DNA from: an uncultured Collinsella sp.
GTDB taxonomy: Bacteria > Actinomycetota > Coriobacteriia > Coriobacteriales > Coriobacteriaceae
Length of the DNA stretch: 31,448 nt
Direction of reading: 5' to 3'
NCBI GenBank assembly: GCA_900757465.1
Contig: CAAENY010000034.1
Span: 1 to 31,448, forward strand
The position numbers and the translations under genes were made by a program. Each line of letters opens with the position of its first letter. Positions within the stretch are counted from its first letter, which is position 1. Shown here piece by piece: positions 1 through 7,200 of this stretch. The notes under the pieces are model-generated. The model worked only from the letters and a program-made list of their open reading frames with translations. It was not told the DNA's origin and ran no database searches.

Positions 1-428
1 TGCCGCCCCCCGGACCCCACGAGGGGCCGCGGGGGCGTTCGGCTAGGTGCGGGAACGGCCTATTTGCTCAATGTGTTCGGCTGAGATCGGAAATCAACCA
101 TGACGGGGCGAAAAGGCCCTATTGGGCTTCGATTTGACCTCTAATAGGAATATTTGCCCCACTCATTCTGGGCGAGAGGTCAATAATTCAGTTCACGAGT
201 CTTGAGCGATACTATTCTCACTAAACTCACTATTTTCACAGTAAGCACTATAAATACGATAGGGAGGACGACGAGAACGTTGTGACGTGCGATAGCTAAG
301 CCGTTTAAGCCGGACTCTGACCTTGAATCTCCGCCTCTATCTGTGCGAACGGGCTATTGTCGGTTCTCGATTCCATCGCTGCGTTTTCGTTGGGTCTTGA
401 GGGACGCTAATAAATAGGCTTGCTTGAT

Positions 429-459
429 GCCGCCTCTGTTATCGGGGCGGCTTCTTTTT
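429..459 (+). terminator. Intrinsic terminator without an obvious upstream gene
   Basis: GCCGCCTC (429-436) pairs with GGGGCGGC (444-451) and is followed by TTCTTTTT. The T-rich tail lies only on the plus side, so it serves plus-strand transcripts, yet no plus-strand gene is seen in 1-428. Confidence 0.6.
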
Positions 460-466
460 GTCGAAA

Positions 467-501
467 ACCGCCACAAAGGGGACAGGCACCTTTGTGGCGG
501 T
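467..501. repeat. Palindromic repeat A, copy 1 (loop inverted)
   Basis: Perfect 13-bp arms ACCGCCACAAAGG and CCTTTGTGGCGGT enclose a 9-nt loop GGACAGGCA. Copies 2 and 3 (1334-1368, 2138-2172) have the same 35-bp layout. The loop here is the reverse complement of the loop in copy 2, although both are preceded by GTCGAAAAC. It lies just past the stop of the minus-strand gene at 555. Confidence 0.85.
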
Positions 502-554
502 GGGGACGAGCTCGATGTTGTTGTGATCGTTGAGCGGCATGTTAATGGGCACCT

Positions 555-1223
555 CTACAGAATTTCATCTGGGCTGGCGGGTTTGGTTGTTTTGGGGATG
601 CCGAGTTTGGATGACGCGAAATCGTCAACATTGTCCTTAATTCCGTCTTTGGTGTAGACAGTGACCATATAGGTGCTGTGTCCGAATTCGCCCTTGTCGC
701 GTGTTGCCCAGGCATCCCAGTAGGCGGCCCCGTTTCGCCCTTTGATTTTTCCGACACGGCGGAGTTCTGTTCGCTTTAATTTCCGGTTGCTATAGATGGT
801 TCGACCGGCTTCCGCGGTGAGCCCGCACTGTCCAAGCAGCTTGTCGAGGACTTGGTTCATGTGGCGCTCATCGGTGTTTGGTGCGTAGTCGTAGGCGAGG
901 GTGATGGAGTCGAGTGGCTGGTCGTCGATCAGATAGTTTAGCGCCTGAGGTTCAAGGCAGAAATAGGGGGAGCATCCGTCGACCTTGCCGAGCAACGGTA
1001 ACTTGGACTGCCAACTTCCGGTGGGAATTGCATATTCGTAGAACACGCCACGGCAGACAAAGGAGAGCGAGGTGGCACGCGAGCCGGCGTCGATCATCCC
1101 GCAAAGATCGAAGGGCGAGGCGATACCAAAAGAAAAGGGCGTGATGACGATAAGGAAGAGCATCACGATGGGTATGGCGAGAATGGCGATGACGTTGCGA
1201 CCGGTGGAATGAGACGGCTTCAT
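555..1223 (-). CDS. Membrane-anchored protein of unknown function
   Basis: A protein of about 222 residues that I do not recognise. The start is the ATG at 1223 (MKPSHSTGRN), because GAGGAG sits about 5 nt upstream; the earlier in-frame TTG at 1241 lacks a site. A basic N-terminus is followed by one strong hydrophobic segment at about residues 11-33, then a soluble region expected outside the membrane. That region has several cysteines (in DLCGM, FVCRG, GCSPYFCLE and GQCG) which could form disulfides; this is inference. It is divergent from the next gene and similar in layout (short N-terminal anchor plus about 190 residues), but I see no clear sequence similarity between them. Palindromic repeat A lies beyond its 3' end and in its 5' intergenic space. 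Confidence 0.7.
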   Translation of the reverse strand: MKPSHSTGRNVIAILAIPIVMLFLIVITPFSFGIASPFDLCGMIDAGSRATSLSFVCRGVFYEYAIPTGSWQSKLPLLGKVDGCSPYFCLEPQALNYLIDDQPLDSITLAYDYAPNTDERHMNQVLDKLLGQCGLTAEAGRTIYSNRKLKRTELRRVGKIKGRNGAAYWDAWATRDKGEFGHSTYMVTVYTKDGIKDNVDDFASSKLGIPKTTKPASPDEIL

Positions 1224-1333
1224 ATGCGCTCCTCGAGACAAAGATCTGTTGAGGATAGGCAGAAATGGATATGTTCAGAGAACAATTCAAGTTTAATCTC
1301 ATGGCGCGAGATGGTCGACCGTTAGCGTCGAAA

Positions 1334-1368
1334 ACCACCACAAAGGTGCCTGTCCCCTTTGTGGTGGT
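1334..1368. repeat. Palindromic repeat A, copy 2
   Basis: Arms ACCACCACAAAGG and CCTTTGTGGTGGT are perfect over 13 bp and enclose the 9-nt loop TGCCTGTCC. It sits between two divergent membrane-protein genes. Relative to copy 1, both arms carry G-to-A / C-to-T changes that keep the pairing, so the hairpin itself appears to be conserved. Confidence 0.85.
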
Positions 1369-1418
1369 GAGGAGCGCGCGGCTTCTTTTGGTAATAGTGT
1401 TAGCTGGCGGTATCATTA

Positions 1419-2129
1419 GTGCAGGTGGCGAAGGTTTGCATTGTGGGGTGTTTTGCCGTGAGCCGTTCTGCCCGTATTGGATTGATTGTCTTGGCGCTTG
1501 CGATCGCTGTGGTTGGCGCGGGCGCTGTCGGTATGGCATTTCTACCTGCTGCGGTGACGGAGCCGTTGGTCAAGCCTGTGGCTCAATCTGTCGAACTTCT
1601 GACCGGCGACGACAAGCCCGAGACCATTACCGTTGATTTTGATGAGCAGCCGGCTGTGCTGGGTATTAGCAATTATCCGTGTATTCAGCTTGGGGCCATG
1701 CGCTATACCACGGATACAAGCCTGATCGATAGGGCGTCCGAGCTACTCAAGGGCAAAACATTTAAGCGTTGGTACGGATATGCGTCCTATCGGGCAAAAG
1801 CGAACGACATGGTTGGCGGATGTCACTCTTCCATCGAGCTGGACACTGCAAACGGCGCAAAGTTATGTGATGTCTCGTACGATCCGGGTTACGAGGGCAA
1901 TGAGGGTCCGGGTATTTACATCATGGCCGGCGATGCAGCCTATGTCATGGAGGGCGACCAGGCCGAGCTCAACGATTTTATGGGTCAGTGTATCCAAGAT
2001 GCCTATGAACAGACCTGCTTGCCCGACCCGCAGACTGCACGCGATAGTGGGTCTGCCCGTATATGGCTCTTCGAGGATGAGATGCCCTGGAGCGGCGAAT
2101 CGGGAAGCACGGGTTCGGCAAGTAAATAG
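1419..2129 (+). CDS. Secreted or membrane-anchored protein of unknown function
   Basis: Up to 236 residues from the GTG at 1419. Other in-frame GTGs at 1443 and 1458 are equally plausible: GAAGG lies about 8 nt before 1443 and GGGG about 9 nt before 1458. The 1458 start gives 223 residues and places the basic residues of SRSARIG directly before a 20-residue hydrophobic segment, a typical anchor or signal peptide. The rest is soluble and acidic, with cysteines in NYPCIQLG, GGCHSS, KLCDVS, GQCIQD and QTCLPD that may form disulfides outside the membrane. The C-terminus is low-complexity (SGESGSTGSASK). No family is recognised. The gene is bracketed by repeat A copies 2 and 3. Confidence 0.7.
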   Translation: MQVAKVCIVGCFAVSRSARIGLIVLALAIAVVGAGAVGMAFLPAAVTEPLVKPVAQSVELLTGDDKPETITVDFDEQPAVLGISNYPCIQLGAMRYTTDTSLIDRASELLKGKTFKRWYGYASYRAKANDMVGGCHSSIELDTANGAKLCDVSYDPGYEGNEGPGIYIMAGDAAYVMEGDQAELNDFMGQCIQDAYEQTCLPDPQTARDSGSARIWLFEDEMPWSGESGSTGSASK

Positions 2130-2137
2130 AGACTGCA

Positions 2138-2172
2138 ACCACCACAAAGGTACCCGTCCCCTTTGTAGTAGT
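2138..2172. repeat. Palindromic repeat A, copy 3
   Basis: Arms ACCACCACAAAGG and CCTTTGTAGTAGT enclose the loop TACCCGTCC. Two changes in the right arm leave G-T-type pairs. It begins 9 bp after the stop of the preceding gene. Confidence 0.8.
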
Positions 2173-2182
2173 TCTCGGTTTG

Positions 2183-2400
2183 TCTCGATCTGTAACATCT
2201 TGGCCGCTAAAAGTGGGCCTGGTGTTACAGATTTAGATTTTCGATTCGGGTGTCTTCTGTTTGTCTCAATCTGTAACAGATAGGGCCCTATTTGCCGAGT
2301 AGTTGTTACAGATTTAGATAAACGGGCGCCGCTGAGCATTTCATCTCGATCTGTAACATCTAGGATTAAAAATGGCTGCTAGATGTTACAGATCGAGATG
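2183..2400. repeat. Array of three evenly spaced palindromes (repeat B)
   Basis: Three units at 2183-2237, 2264-2318 and 2344-2398 are each exactly 55 bp: a 15-bp left arm TCTC(G/A)ATCTGTAACA, a 25-bp middle, and a right arm TGTTACAGAT(T/C)(T/G)AGA. The units start 81 and 80 bp apart. Copy 3 is the most perfect, with arms extending to 21 bp (2342-2362 and 2380-2400). The middles differ between copies. The array lies between repeat A copy 3 and the clpB promoter region. It could be a mobile palindromic element that inserted repeatedly, a set of protein sites, or stem-loops in an RNA. Confidence 0.85.
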
Positions 2401-2576
2401 GTAGTGCGCCTGGGCAGCGGCAGGCTGACACCTCAGTACCCTATCCATCAATCACTCAGAAAATCTTATATATAGAGACTTAGATTTATGTATAAGATCG
2501 CACAAAGCTGGCAACAATACTTCTCGAACAACGTGAAGCCGCCCCGTAGGGCGGCCGCCCCAAGAGAGGTGATTCC
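2401..2576 (+). promoter_or_regulatory. clpB upstream region with an inverted repeat and a 5'UTR hairpin
   Basis: An 8-bp inverted repeat ATCTTATA (2463-2470) / TATAAGAT (2491-2498) lies in an AT-rich stretch that could hold the promoter. A GC hairpin GCCGCCC-CGTA-GGGCGGC (2538-2555) lies in the presumed leader. The ribosome site GAGAGGTGA directly precedes the ATG at 2577. I looked for CIRCE and HAIR heat-shock operators and did not see a convincing match to either. Confidence 0.4.
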
Positions 2577-5204
2577 ATGAGAATCGATAAGCTAGCAATG
2601 ACGTCGCGCGAGGCGTTGCAGACCGCCATGAGCACGGCTGCCGATGCGCAGGCCGGCGCGGTGGAGCCGATTCACCTGCTGTCTGCCCTGCTCGGTGCCG
2701 GCGAGCGCAATATCTCCGTGATCATCGAGCGCATCGGCGCTGATCCGGCCCAGCTCGCACGCTCCACGCAGGATGCCGTCGACCGCGCGCCCAAGGTTTC
2801 GGGCGAGGGTCAGCAGATGGGCCTGTCCAACGAGCTCGTCCGCGTCATCGAAAAGGCCGAGAAGAAGGCCACCAAGATGGGCGACAGCTTTGTGGTGACC
2901 GAGCATCTGCTGATGGCGCTTGCCGAGGACAAGGGCGAGGCTGGTCGTGTACTGCGTGACGCTGGCGTGACCAAGGAGCGCATCGAGCAGGTCTACGAGG
3001 AGCTGCGTGGCGATGACCGCGTGACGTCTGCCGAGGACAAGACCCAGTTTGAGGCGTTGGAGCAGTACGGTCGCAACATCTGCGATCTTGCCCGCGCCGG
3101 TAAGCTCGACCCGGTCATCGGCCGTACCGACGAGATCCGCCGTACCATTCAGGTTCTGTCCCGCCGCACCAAGAACAACCCCGTGCTCATCGGTGAGCCG
3201 GGCGTCGGTAAAACGGCTATCGTCGAGGGCATCGCCCAGCGTATCGTGGCCGGCGATGTGCCGAGCACCCTGCGCGACCGCGACCTCATCGAGCTCGACA
3301 TGAGCGCGTTGGTCGCCGGCGCCAAGTACCGTGGTGAGTTCGAGGACCGCTTAAAGGCCGTGCTCAAAGAAGTGCAAAAATCCGAAGGTAAGGTCATCCT
3401 GTTCATCGATGAGCTTCACACCATTGTGGGCGCGGGTGCCACCGAGGGCTCCATGGACGCAGGCAACATCCTCAAGCCGGCGCTCGCCCGTGGCGACCTG
3501 CATGCGATCGGCGCGACCACGCTCGACGAATACCGCAAGTACATCGAGAAGGACGCGGCGCTCGCCCGTCGTTTCCAGACCGTTATGGTGAGCGAGCCTA
3601 CCGTCGAGGACACCATCTCGATTCTGCGTGGCCTCAAGGAGAAGTACGAGATCTTCCACGGCGTGCACATCACCGATAGCGCGCTCGTGGCCGCCGCCGA
3701 CCTCTCCGATCGCTATATCGCCGACCGCTTCCTGCCCGACAAGGCCATCGACCTGGTCGATGAGGCGGCAAGCCGCCTGCGCATGGAGCTCGACAGCATG
3801 CCGGTCGAGATTGACGCCACCACGCGTCAGCTCACCCAGCTGCAGATCGAGGAGCAGGCGCTCATGAAGGAGACCGACGACGCCTCCAAGGAGCGTCTGG
3901 AGGCCCTGCGTCAGGAGATCGCCGAGGTCCAGGAAAAACTCAACGTGCAAAAGGCTGGCTGGCTCAACCAGAAGAACGCCATCGACCACGTGCAAGAGCT
4001 CAAGGGACAGCTCGACGAGGCCAGGAGCGAAGAGGAGCGCGCGACGCGCAATGGTGATCTGGGCCGTGCGTCCGAGCTGCGCTACTCCGTGATTCCGGGC
4101 CTGCAACAGCAGATTCAGGATTCCGAGGCTGCGCTCGAGGCGCAAAAGCAGCAGGACGGCGAGGGCCTCAACGAACAGGTGACCTCCGATGAGATCGCCG
4201 AGGTCGTGAGTGCCTGGACCGGCGTGCCCGTGTCCAAGATGATGCAGGGCGAGCTCGACAAGCTGAAGGGCTTGGAGGGTGAGCTGCATAAGCGCGTCAT
4301 CGGCCAGGACGAGGCCGTCTCCGCCGTCGCCGCGGCCGTGCGCCGCAGCCGTGCGGGTCTCTCCGATCCGGACAAGCCCATCGGCAGCTTCTTCTTCCTG
4401 GGCCCCACCGGCGTGGGCAAGACCGAGCTCGCCAAGGCGCTTGCCGAGTGCCTGTTCGACGACGAGCGCGCGCTCGTGCGTATCGACATGTCCGAGTACA
4501 TGGAGAAGTTCAGCGTCCAGCGTCTGATCGGTGCGCCCCCGGGATACGTGGGTTACGACGAGGGCGGCCAGCTCACCGAGGCCGTGCGCCGTCGCCCCTA
4601 CTCCGTGATCTTGCTCGACGAGATGGAGAAGGCCCATCCAGATGTCTTCAACGTGCTGTTGCAGGTGCTTGACGACGGCCGTCTGACCGACGGTCAGGGT
4701 CGCCAGGTGTCCTTCAAGAACACGATTATCATCATGACGTCTAACGTGGGCTCCAAGGCTATCGCCGAGCTTTCGGGCAAGGACGAGGAGGAGATGCGCC
4801 ATCAGGTCGACGCGGCCATGGCTCAGACCTTCCGCCCCGAGTTCCTCAACCGTATCGACGATATCGTGGTGTTCCATCCGCTCGGCATGGCGCAGATCGA
4901 GAAGATCGTCGACATCCAGCTCGCCGACGTCCGCGCGCGTCTGGCCAAGGAGCGCATGACGCTTGCCATCACCCCGGCGGCCAAGCAGATGCTCGCCGTG
5001 GGCGGCCTGGACCCGGTCTTTGGCGCCCGTCCGCTCAAGCGTCTGGTTCAGCGCGAGGTCGTGGATGCCATCGCCGCCGCTATCATCGACGGCACGGTGC
5101 GCGAGGGCGATCAGGTGACGGTCGATGCCGACAAGGACGGCGGCTTTACCGTCGTGTGCGACAACACGCCGGCGGCCACCTACGAGGTCCCCGACGCCGA
5201 GTAG
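2577..5204 (+). CDS. clpB: ATP-dependent disaggregase chaperone ClpB
   Basis: 875 residues, full length for ClpB (Hsp104 family), the cytoplasmic ring ATPase that works with DnaK to pull proteins out of aggregates. Visible in order: an N-terminal Clp repeat domain (about 1-150); ATPase domain 1 with Walker A GEPGVGKT (206-213) and Walker B ending in D278-E279; a long helical middle domain (about 410-535) that distinguishes ClpB from ClpA and ClpC; ATPase domain 2 with Walker A GPTGVGKT (609-616) and Walker B VILLDE (677-682); and a C-terminal small domain. No ClpP-docking loop was evident, as expected for ClpB. The ATG has a good ribosome site (GAGAGGTGA). A strong terminator follows at 5251, so the gene is probably transcribed alone. 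Confidence 0.97.
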   Translation: MRIDKLAMTSREALQTAMSTAADAQAGAVEPIHLLSALLGAGERNISVIIERIGADPAQLARSTQDAVDRAPKVSGEGQQMGLSNELVRVIEKAEKKATKMGDSFVVTEHLLMALAEDKGEAGRVLRDAGVTKERIEQVYEELRGDDRVTSAEDKTQFEALEQYGRNICDLARAGKLDPVIGRTDEIRRTIQVLSRRTKNNPVLIGEPGVGKTAIVEGIAQRIVAGDVPSTLRDRDLIELDMSALVAGAKYRGEFEDRLKAVLKEVQKSEGKVILFIDELHTIVGAGATEGSMDAGNILKPALARGDLHAIGATTLDEYRKYIEKDAALARRFQTVMVSEPTVEDTISILRGLKEKYEIFHGVHITDSALVAAADLSDRYIADRFLPDKAIDLVDEAASRLRMELDSMPVEIDATTRQLTQLQIEEQALMKETDDASKERLEALRQEIAEVQEKLNVQKAGWLNQKNAIDHVQELKGQLDEARSEEERATRNGDLGRASELRYSVIPGLQQQIQDSEAALEAQKQQDGEGLNEQVTSDEIAEVVSAWTGVPVSKMMQGELDKLKGLEGELHKRVIGQDEAVSAVAAAVRRSRAGLSDPDKPIGSFFFLGPTGVGKTELAKALAECLFDDERALVRIDMSEYMEKFSVQRLIGAPPGYVGYDEGGQLTEAVRRRPYSVILLDEMEKAHPDVFNVLLQVLDDGRLTDGQGRQVSFKNTIIIMTSNVGSKAIAELSGKDEEEMRHQVDAAMAQTFRPEFLNRIDDIVVFHPLGMAQIEKIVDIQLADVRARLAKERMTLAITPAAKQMLAVGGLDPVFGARPLKRLVQREVVDAIAAAIIDGTVREGDQVTVDADKDGGFTVVCDNTPAATYEVPDAE

Positions 5205-5250
5205 GTTTTGGGCCATGCCTTAAAATCTACCAGCCGTCTCTAAACGCCAA

Positions 5251-5285
5251 GGGCGGCGGATCCAATTGGGTCCGCCGCCCTTTTT
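5251..5285 (+). terminator. Strong intrinsic terminator of clpB
   Basis: Perfect 10-bp arms GGGCGGCGGA (5251-5260) and TCCGCCGCCC (5271-5280) are followed immediately by TTTTT, 46 bp after the clpB stop. Confidence 0.92.
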
Positions 5286-5335
5286 CGTGCGACAATCGAT
5301 GATATTGAACGGATGCGATGCGAGGAGCTATGCAG

Positions 5336-5530
5336 ATGAAAGACGAGATCAAGACAAGCGCGCCGGCGACCGATGCCGCACCCGCCGCACCCAAGCCTGT
5401 GCCTAAGCCGGCGCCCAAGCCGCGCGACCCCTACATCCGTGCCGAGAACGAGGACGATGACGGCTACGATCCCTACAGCGATCGCCGCCCCGAGCGCGAG
5501 CCGCTGTTCGAAGCCGACCCCTGGCGCTAG
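5336..5530 (+). CDS. Small proline/alanine-rich acidic protein, unknown function
   Basis: 64 residues from the ATG at 5336, chosen because GAGGAG lies 8 nt upstream; the ATGs at 5318 and 5330 are too far from or too close to that site. The N-terminal half is a low-complexity Ala/Pro/Lys stretch (repeated PKP motifs). The C-terminal half is strongly acidic with several aromatics (residues about 34-64, ending FEADPWR). It is likely intrinsically disordered and has no membrane segment or known domain. It follows the clpB terminator and so has its own transcript. The clear ribosome site and biased composition favour a real gene. Confidence 0.6.
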   Translation: MKDEIKTSAPATDAAPAAPKPVPKPAPKPRDPYIRAENEDDDGYDPYSDRRPEREPLFEADPWR

Positions 5531-5563
5531 TTGCATCAAGTAGCTAATTTGGCGATGATTTCC

Positions 5564-5595
5564 TGGGACGGGGTAGTCAAAAAAGTCCCGTCCCA
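5564..5595. repeat. Isolated palindrome (repeat C)
   Basis: TGGGACGGG (5564-5572) pairs with CCCGTCCCA (5587-5595), with an A-rich loop between. There is no T tract after it. It is a single copy in this window, a possible intergenic repeat of the same general type as repeats A, B and D. Confidence 0.6.
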
Positions 5596-5690
5596 AATCG
5601 ACTGTCCAGGGAGTCGCATTCGAGCTTGGTTGCCCTCTCAGCCACTCGGCATCCTTCGAGCAGTAATAGTGAAAAAACTTGCTTAAGTGT

Positions 5691-5750
5691 TAATCAAGTC
5701 AGACATAATCTTGATCTCTAATTAATCAAGAATCGCTATAATTTTGATTA
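5691..5750 (+). promoter_or_regulatory. Putative promoter with repeated TTGAT/ATCAA half-sites
   Basis: A consensus TATAAT lies at 5737-5742, ahead of the ATPase gene at 5775. Around it the motif TAATCAAG and its inverse CTTGAT/TTGATTA occur four times between about 5691 and 5750, in both orientations. This could be an operator for a regulator not encoded nearby. A -35 with ideal spacing was not found. Confidence 0.4.
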
Positions 5751-5774
5751 GCTAGAGAGCAAGATTGGAGAATC

Positions 5775-7127
5775 ATGGCATTCAACGACTTGATCGCCCA
5801 GAAAATAAAGGACTTTGAACAGCAGGGGGTTCCGCAGGTCTTTGAGCGAGACCTTGATCTAGGAAACCCACAGGAGCCAAAGCGCGACAACATCGTAAAT
5901 GTGATTGTGGGGGCCCGCCGTTGTGGAAAGACGTATCGCCTGTATCAGGAGATGCGGCGGCTTCAGAGCCGGGGCGTCGAGCTTGACCGGATGCTTTACT
6001 TCAATTTTGAGGATGAGCGCTTGCGTCCGTATGAGCCATCGCTGCTGGCGGACGTGCTTGACACGTTCTATGCGCTGCATCCTGCTGCTCGAACCGAGGG
6101 CGCTTACATTTTCTTTGACGAGATCCAGGAAATTCCCGAATGGGGTGCGTTTCTGCGGCGTGTAGTCGATACGGAGAAAGCGACCGTCTATGTGACGGGA
6201 TCTTCTTCTAAGATGCTGTCCTCAGAACTTAAGAGCGAGTTCAGGGGTCGTTCTCTTATACGGGAGCTTTTTCCGTTGAGTTTTTCGGAATACGTTCGAT
6301 ATAAGACGGGGAGTGTTTTCGAGCCAGATGCGACCTTTTCCCCAAGCGATGCAGCGCTGCTTCGACATCATCTGATCGGATATCTTGAACGAGGGGGATT
6401 CATCGCGACACTTGAGCAGACGCCCGCAGACGCGATTCAGCTGCTACAGGAATATGCTTCGCGAACGGTCGCCATGGACGTCGTTGAACGTTATGACGTC
6501 AAGAACCCTCGCCTGGCATCTCTGTTCCTGACGCGGTGTATGGCATCTTCGGGACGAGAGCTGTCGGTGAACAAAGTGTACAACGAGTTCAAGAGCAGGC
6601 AGATACCCGTCAGTCGTAATTCGCTCAGCGACTTACTTGAGTATTATGAGGATGCCTACCTGCTGTTCTCCGTGCCGGAGTTCACGCGTTCACTGGCAAA
6701 TAACATGCGGTCTGCGTCTAAGGTCTACGCTGTCGATCCTGCGATGTTTGGAGCATTCTCTCCCGCATCGGCATTGGACCAGGGTCAGAGGCTCGAGACC
6801 GCAGTGTTCAACGCGCTAAGAAGAAGGACTCCCGCGGTGAGGGTCGGATCGGTCTGCCGCTTGCTGATCAAAGAGAAGAGCAAAAACCATGAGGTGGACT
6901 TTGTGGCTGGGGACGCACTTCTCATGCGGGCTTATAGCCTGATTCAGGTGAGTGTGGATATGGCAAGTGAGAAAACGCGCGAGCGTGAAATTGCCGCGCT
7001 TGATGCCTCGATGGCCCAGTTCGATCTTGGCGAGTCGGCAATCGTTACCATGGATGAGCAGGCCGATATTCCATGTGAGCACGGTGCGGTACACGTTGTG
7101 CCCGCATGGAAGTGGCTCCTTGCCTAA
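5775..7127 (+). CDS. AAA-family ATPase with DUF4143-type C-terminus
   Basis: 450 residues. The N-terminal ATPase core has Walker A GARRCGKT (46-53) and Walker B YIFFDE ending in D115-E116, followed by VTGSSSKML, the usual sensor segment of this family. The C-terminal part carries KNHEVDFVAGD, the acidic motif of the DUF4143 region, which resembles a PD-(D/E)XK nuclease fold. Such proteins are common in bacteria and archaea, often as lineage-specific single genes; their biochemical role is poorly known and links to defence or toxin-antitoxin functions are speculative. GGAG lies 5 nt before the ATG. Composition is less GC-rich than clpB, and the gene stands alone between an AT-rich promoter and a convergent gene, consistent with acquisition by transfer. 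Confidence 0.85.
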   Translation: MAFNDLIAQKIKDFEQQGVPQVFERDLDLGNPQEPKRDNIVNVIVGARRCGKTYRLYQEMRRLQSRGVELDRMLYFNFEDERLRPYEPSLLADVLDTFYALHPAARTEGAYIFFDEIQEIPEWGAFLRRVVDTEKATVYVTGSSSKMLSSELKSEFRGRSLIRELFPLSFSEYVRYKTGSVFEPDATFSPSDAALLRHHLIGYLERGGFIATLEQTPADAIQLLQEYASRTVAMDVVERYDVKNPRLASLFLTRCMASSGRELSVNKVYNEFKSRQIPVSRNSLSDLLEYYEDAYLLFSVPEFTRSLANNMRSASKVYAVDPAMFGAFSPASALDQGQRLETAVFNALRRRTPAVRVGSVCRLLIKEKSKNHEVDFVAGDALLMRAYSLIQVSVDMASEKTREREIAALDASMAQFDLGESAIVTMDEQADIPCEHGAVHVVPAWKWLLA

Positions 7128-7200
7128 TCATCTACGGCTCTGTGGGGTCAGGACCTCCTGGCCTCTTCATTACGGTTGGGGAGCACCGTGATGCGCCCGG

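Larger units (their letters stand above)
1..554. other. Intergenic region with hairpins, no convincing gene
   Basis: No reading frame here looks like a gene. A GC-rich hairpin lies at 4-37 (CCCC/GGGG inner arms around ACGA, with outer CGCCCCC/GGGGGCG arms), perhaps the end of an upstream unit. A second structure at 134-183 has perfect 9-bp arms (TTGACCTCT/AGAGGTCAA) enclosing a GCCC/GGGC inner stem. An AT-rich TATAAAT stretch near 249-255 could be a -10 element. The region closes with a plus-strand terminator at 429-459 although no gene precedes it, so a short untranslated transcript is possible. That transcript is inference. Confidence 0.4.

Noticed and set aside
1265..1636. 123-residue plus-strand frame starting before repeat A copy 2
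   Set aside because: It reads through the palindromic repeat and overlaps the better candidate at 1419-2129 in another frame.
2183..2400. Possible CRISPR array
   Set aside because: Only three units. Each is itself a palindrome with conserved arms and a variable middle, unlike uniform direct repeats with equal spacers, and no cas genes are present.
2401..2576. CIRCE or HAIR heat-shock operator before clpB
   Set aside because: Neither TTAGCACTC/GAGTGCTAA nor CTTGAGT/ACTCAAG pairs with the right spacing were found.
3351..5216. 621-residue open frame on the minus strand
   Set aside because: Antisense shadow of clpB with His/Leu/Gly/Asp-rich composition typical of GC-rich antisense frames.
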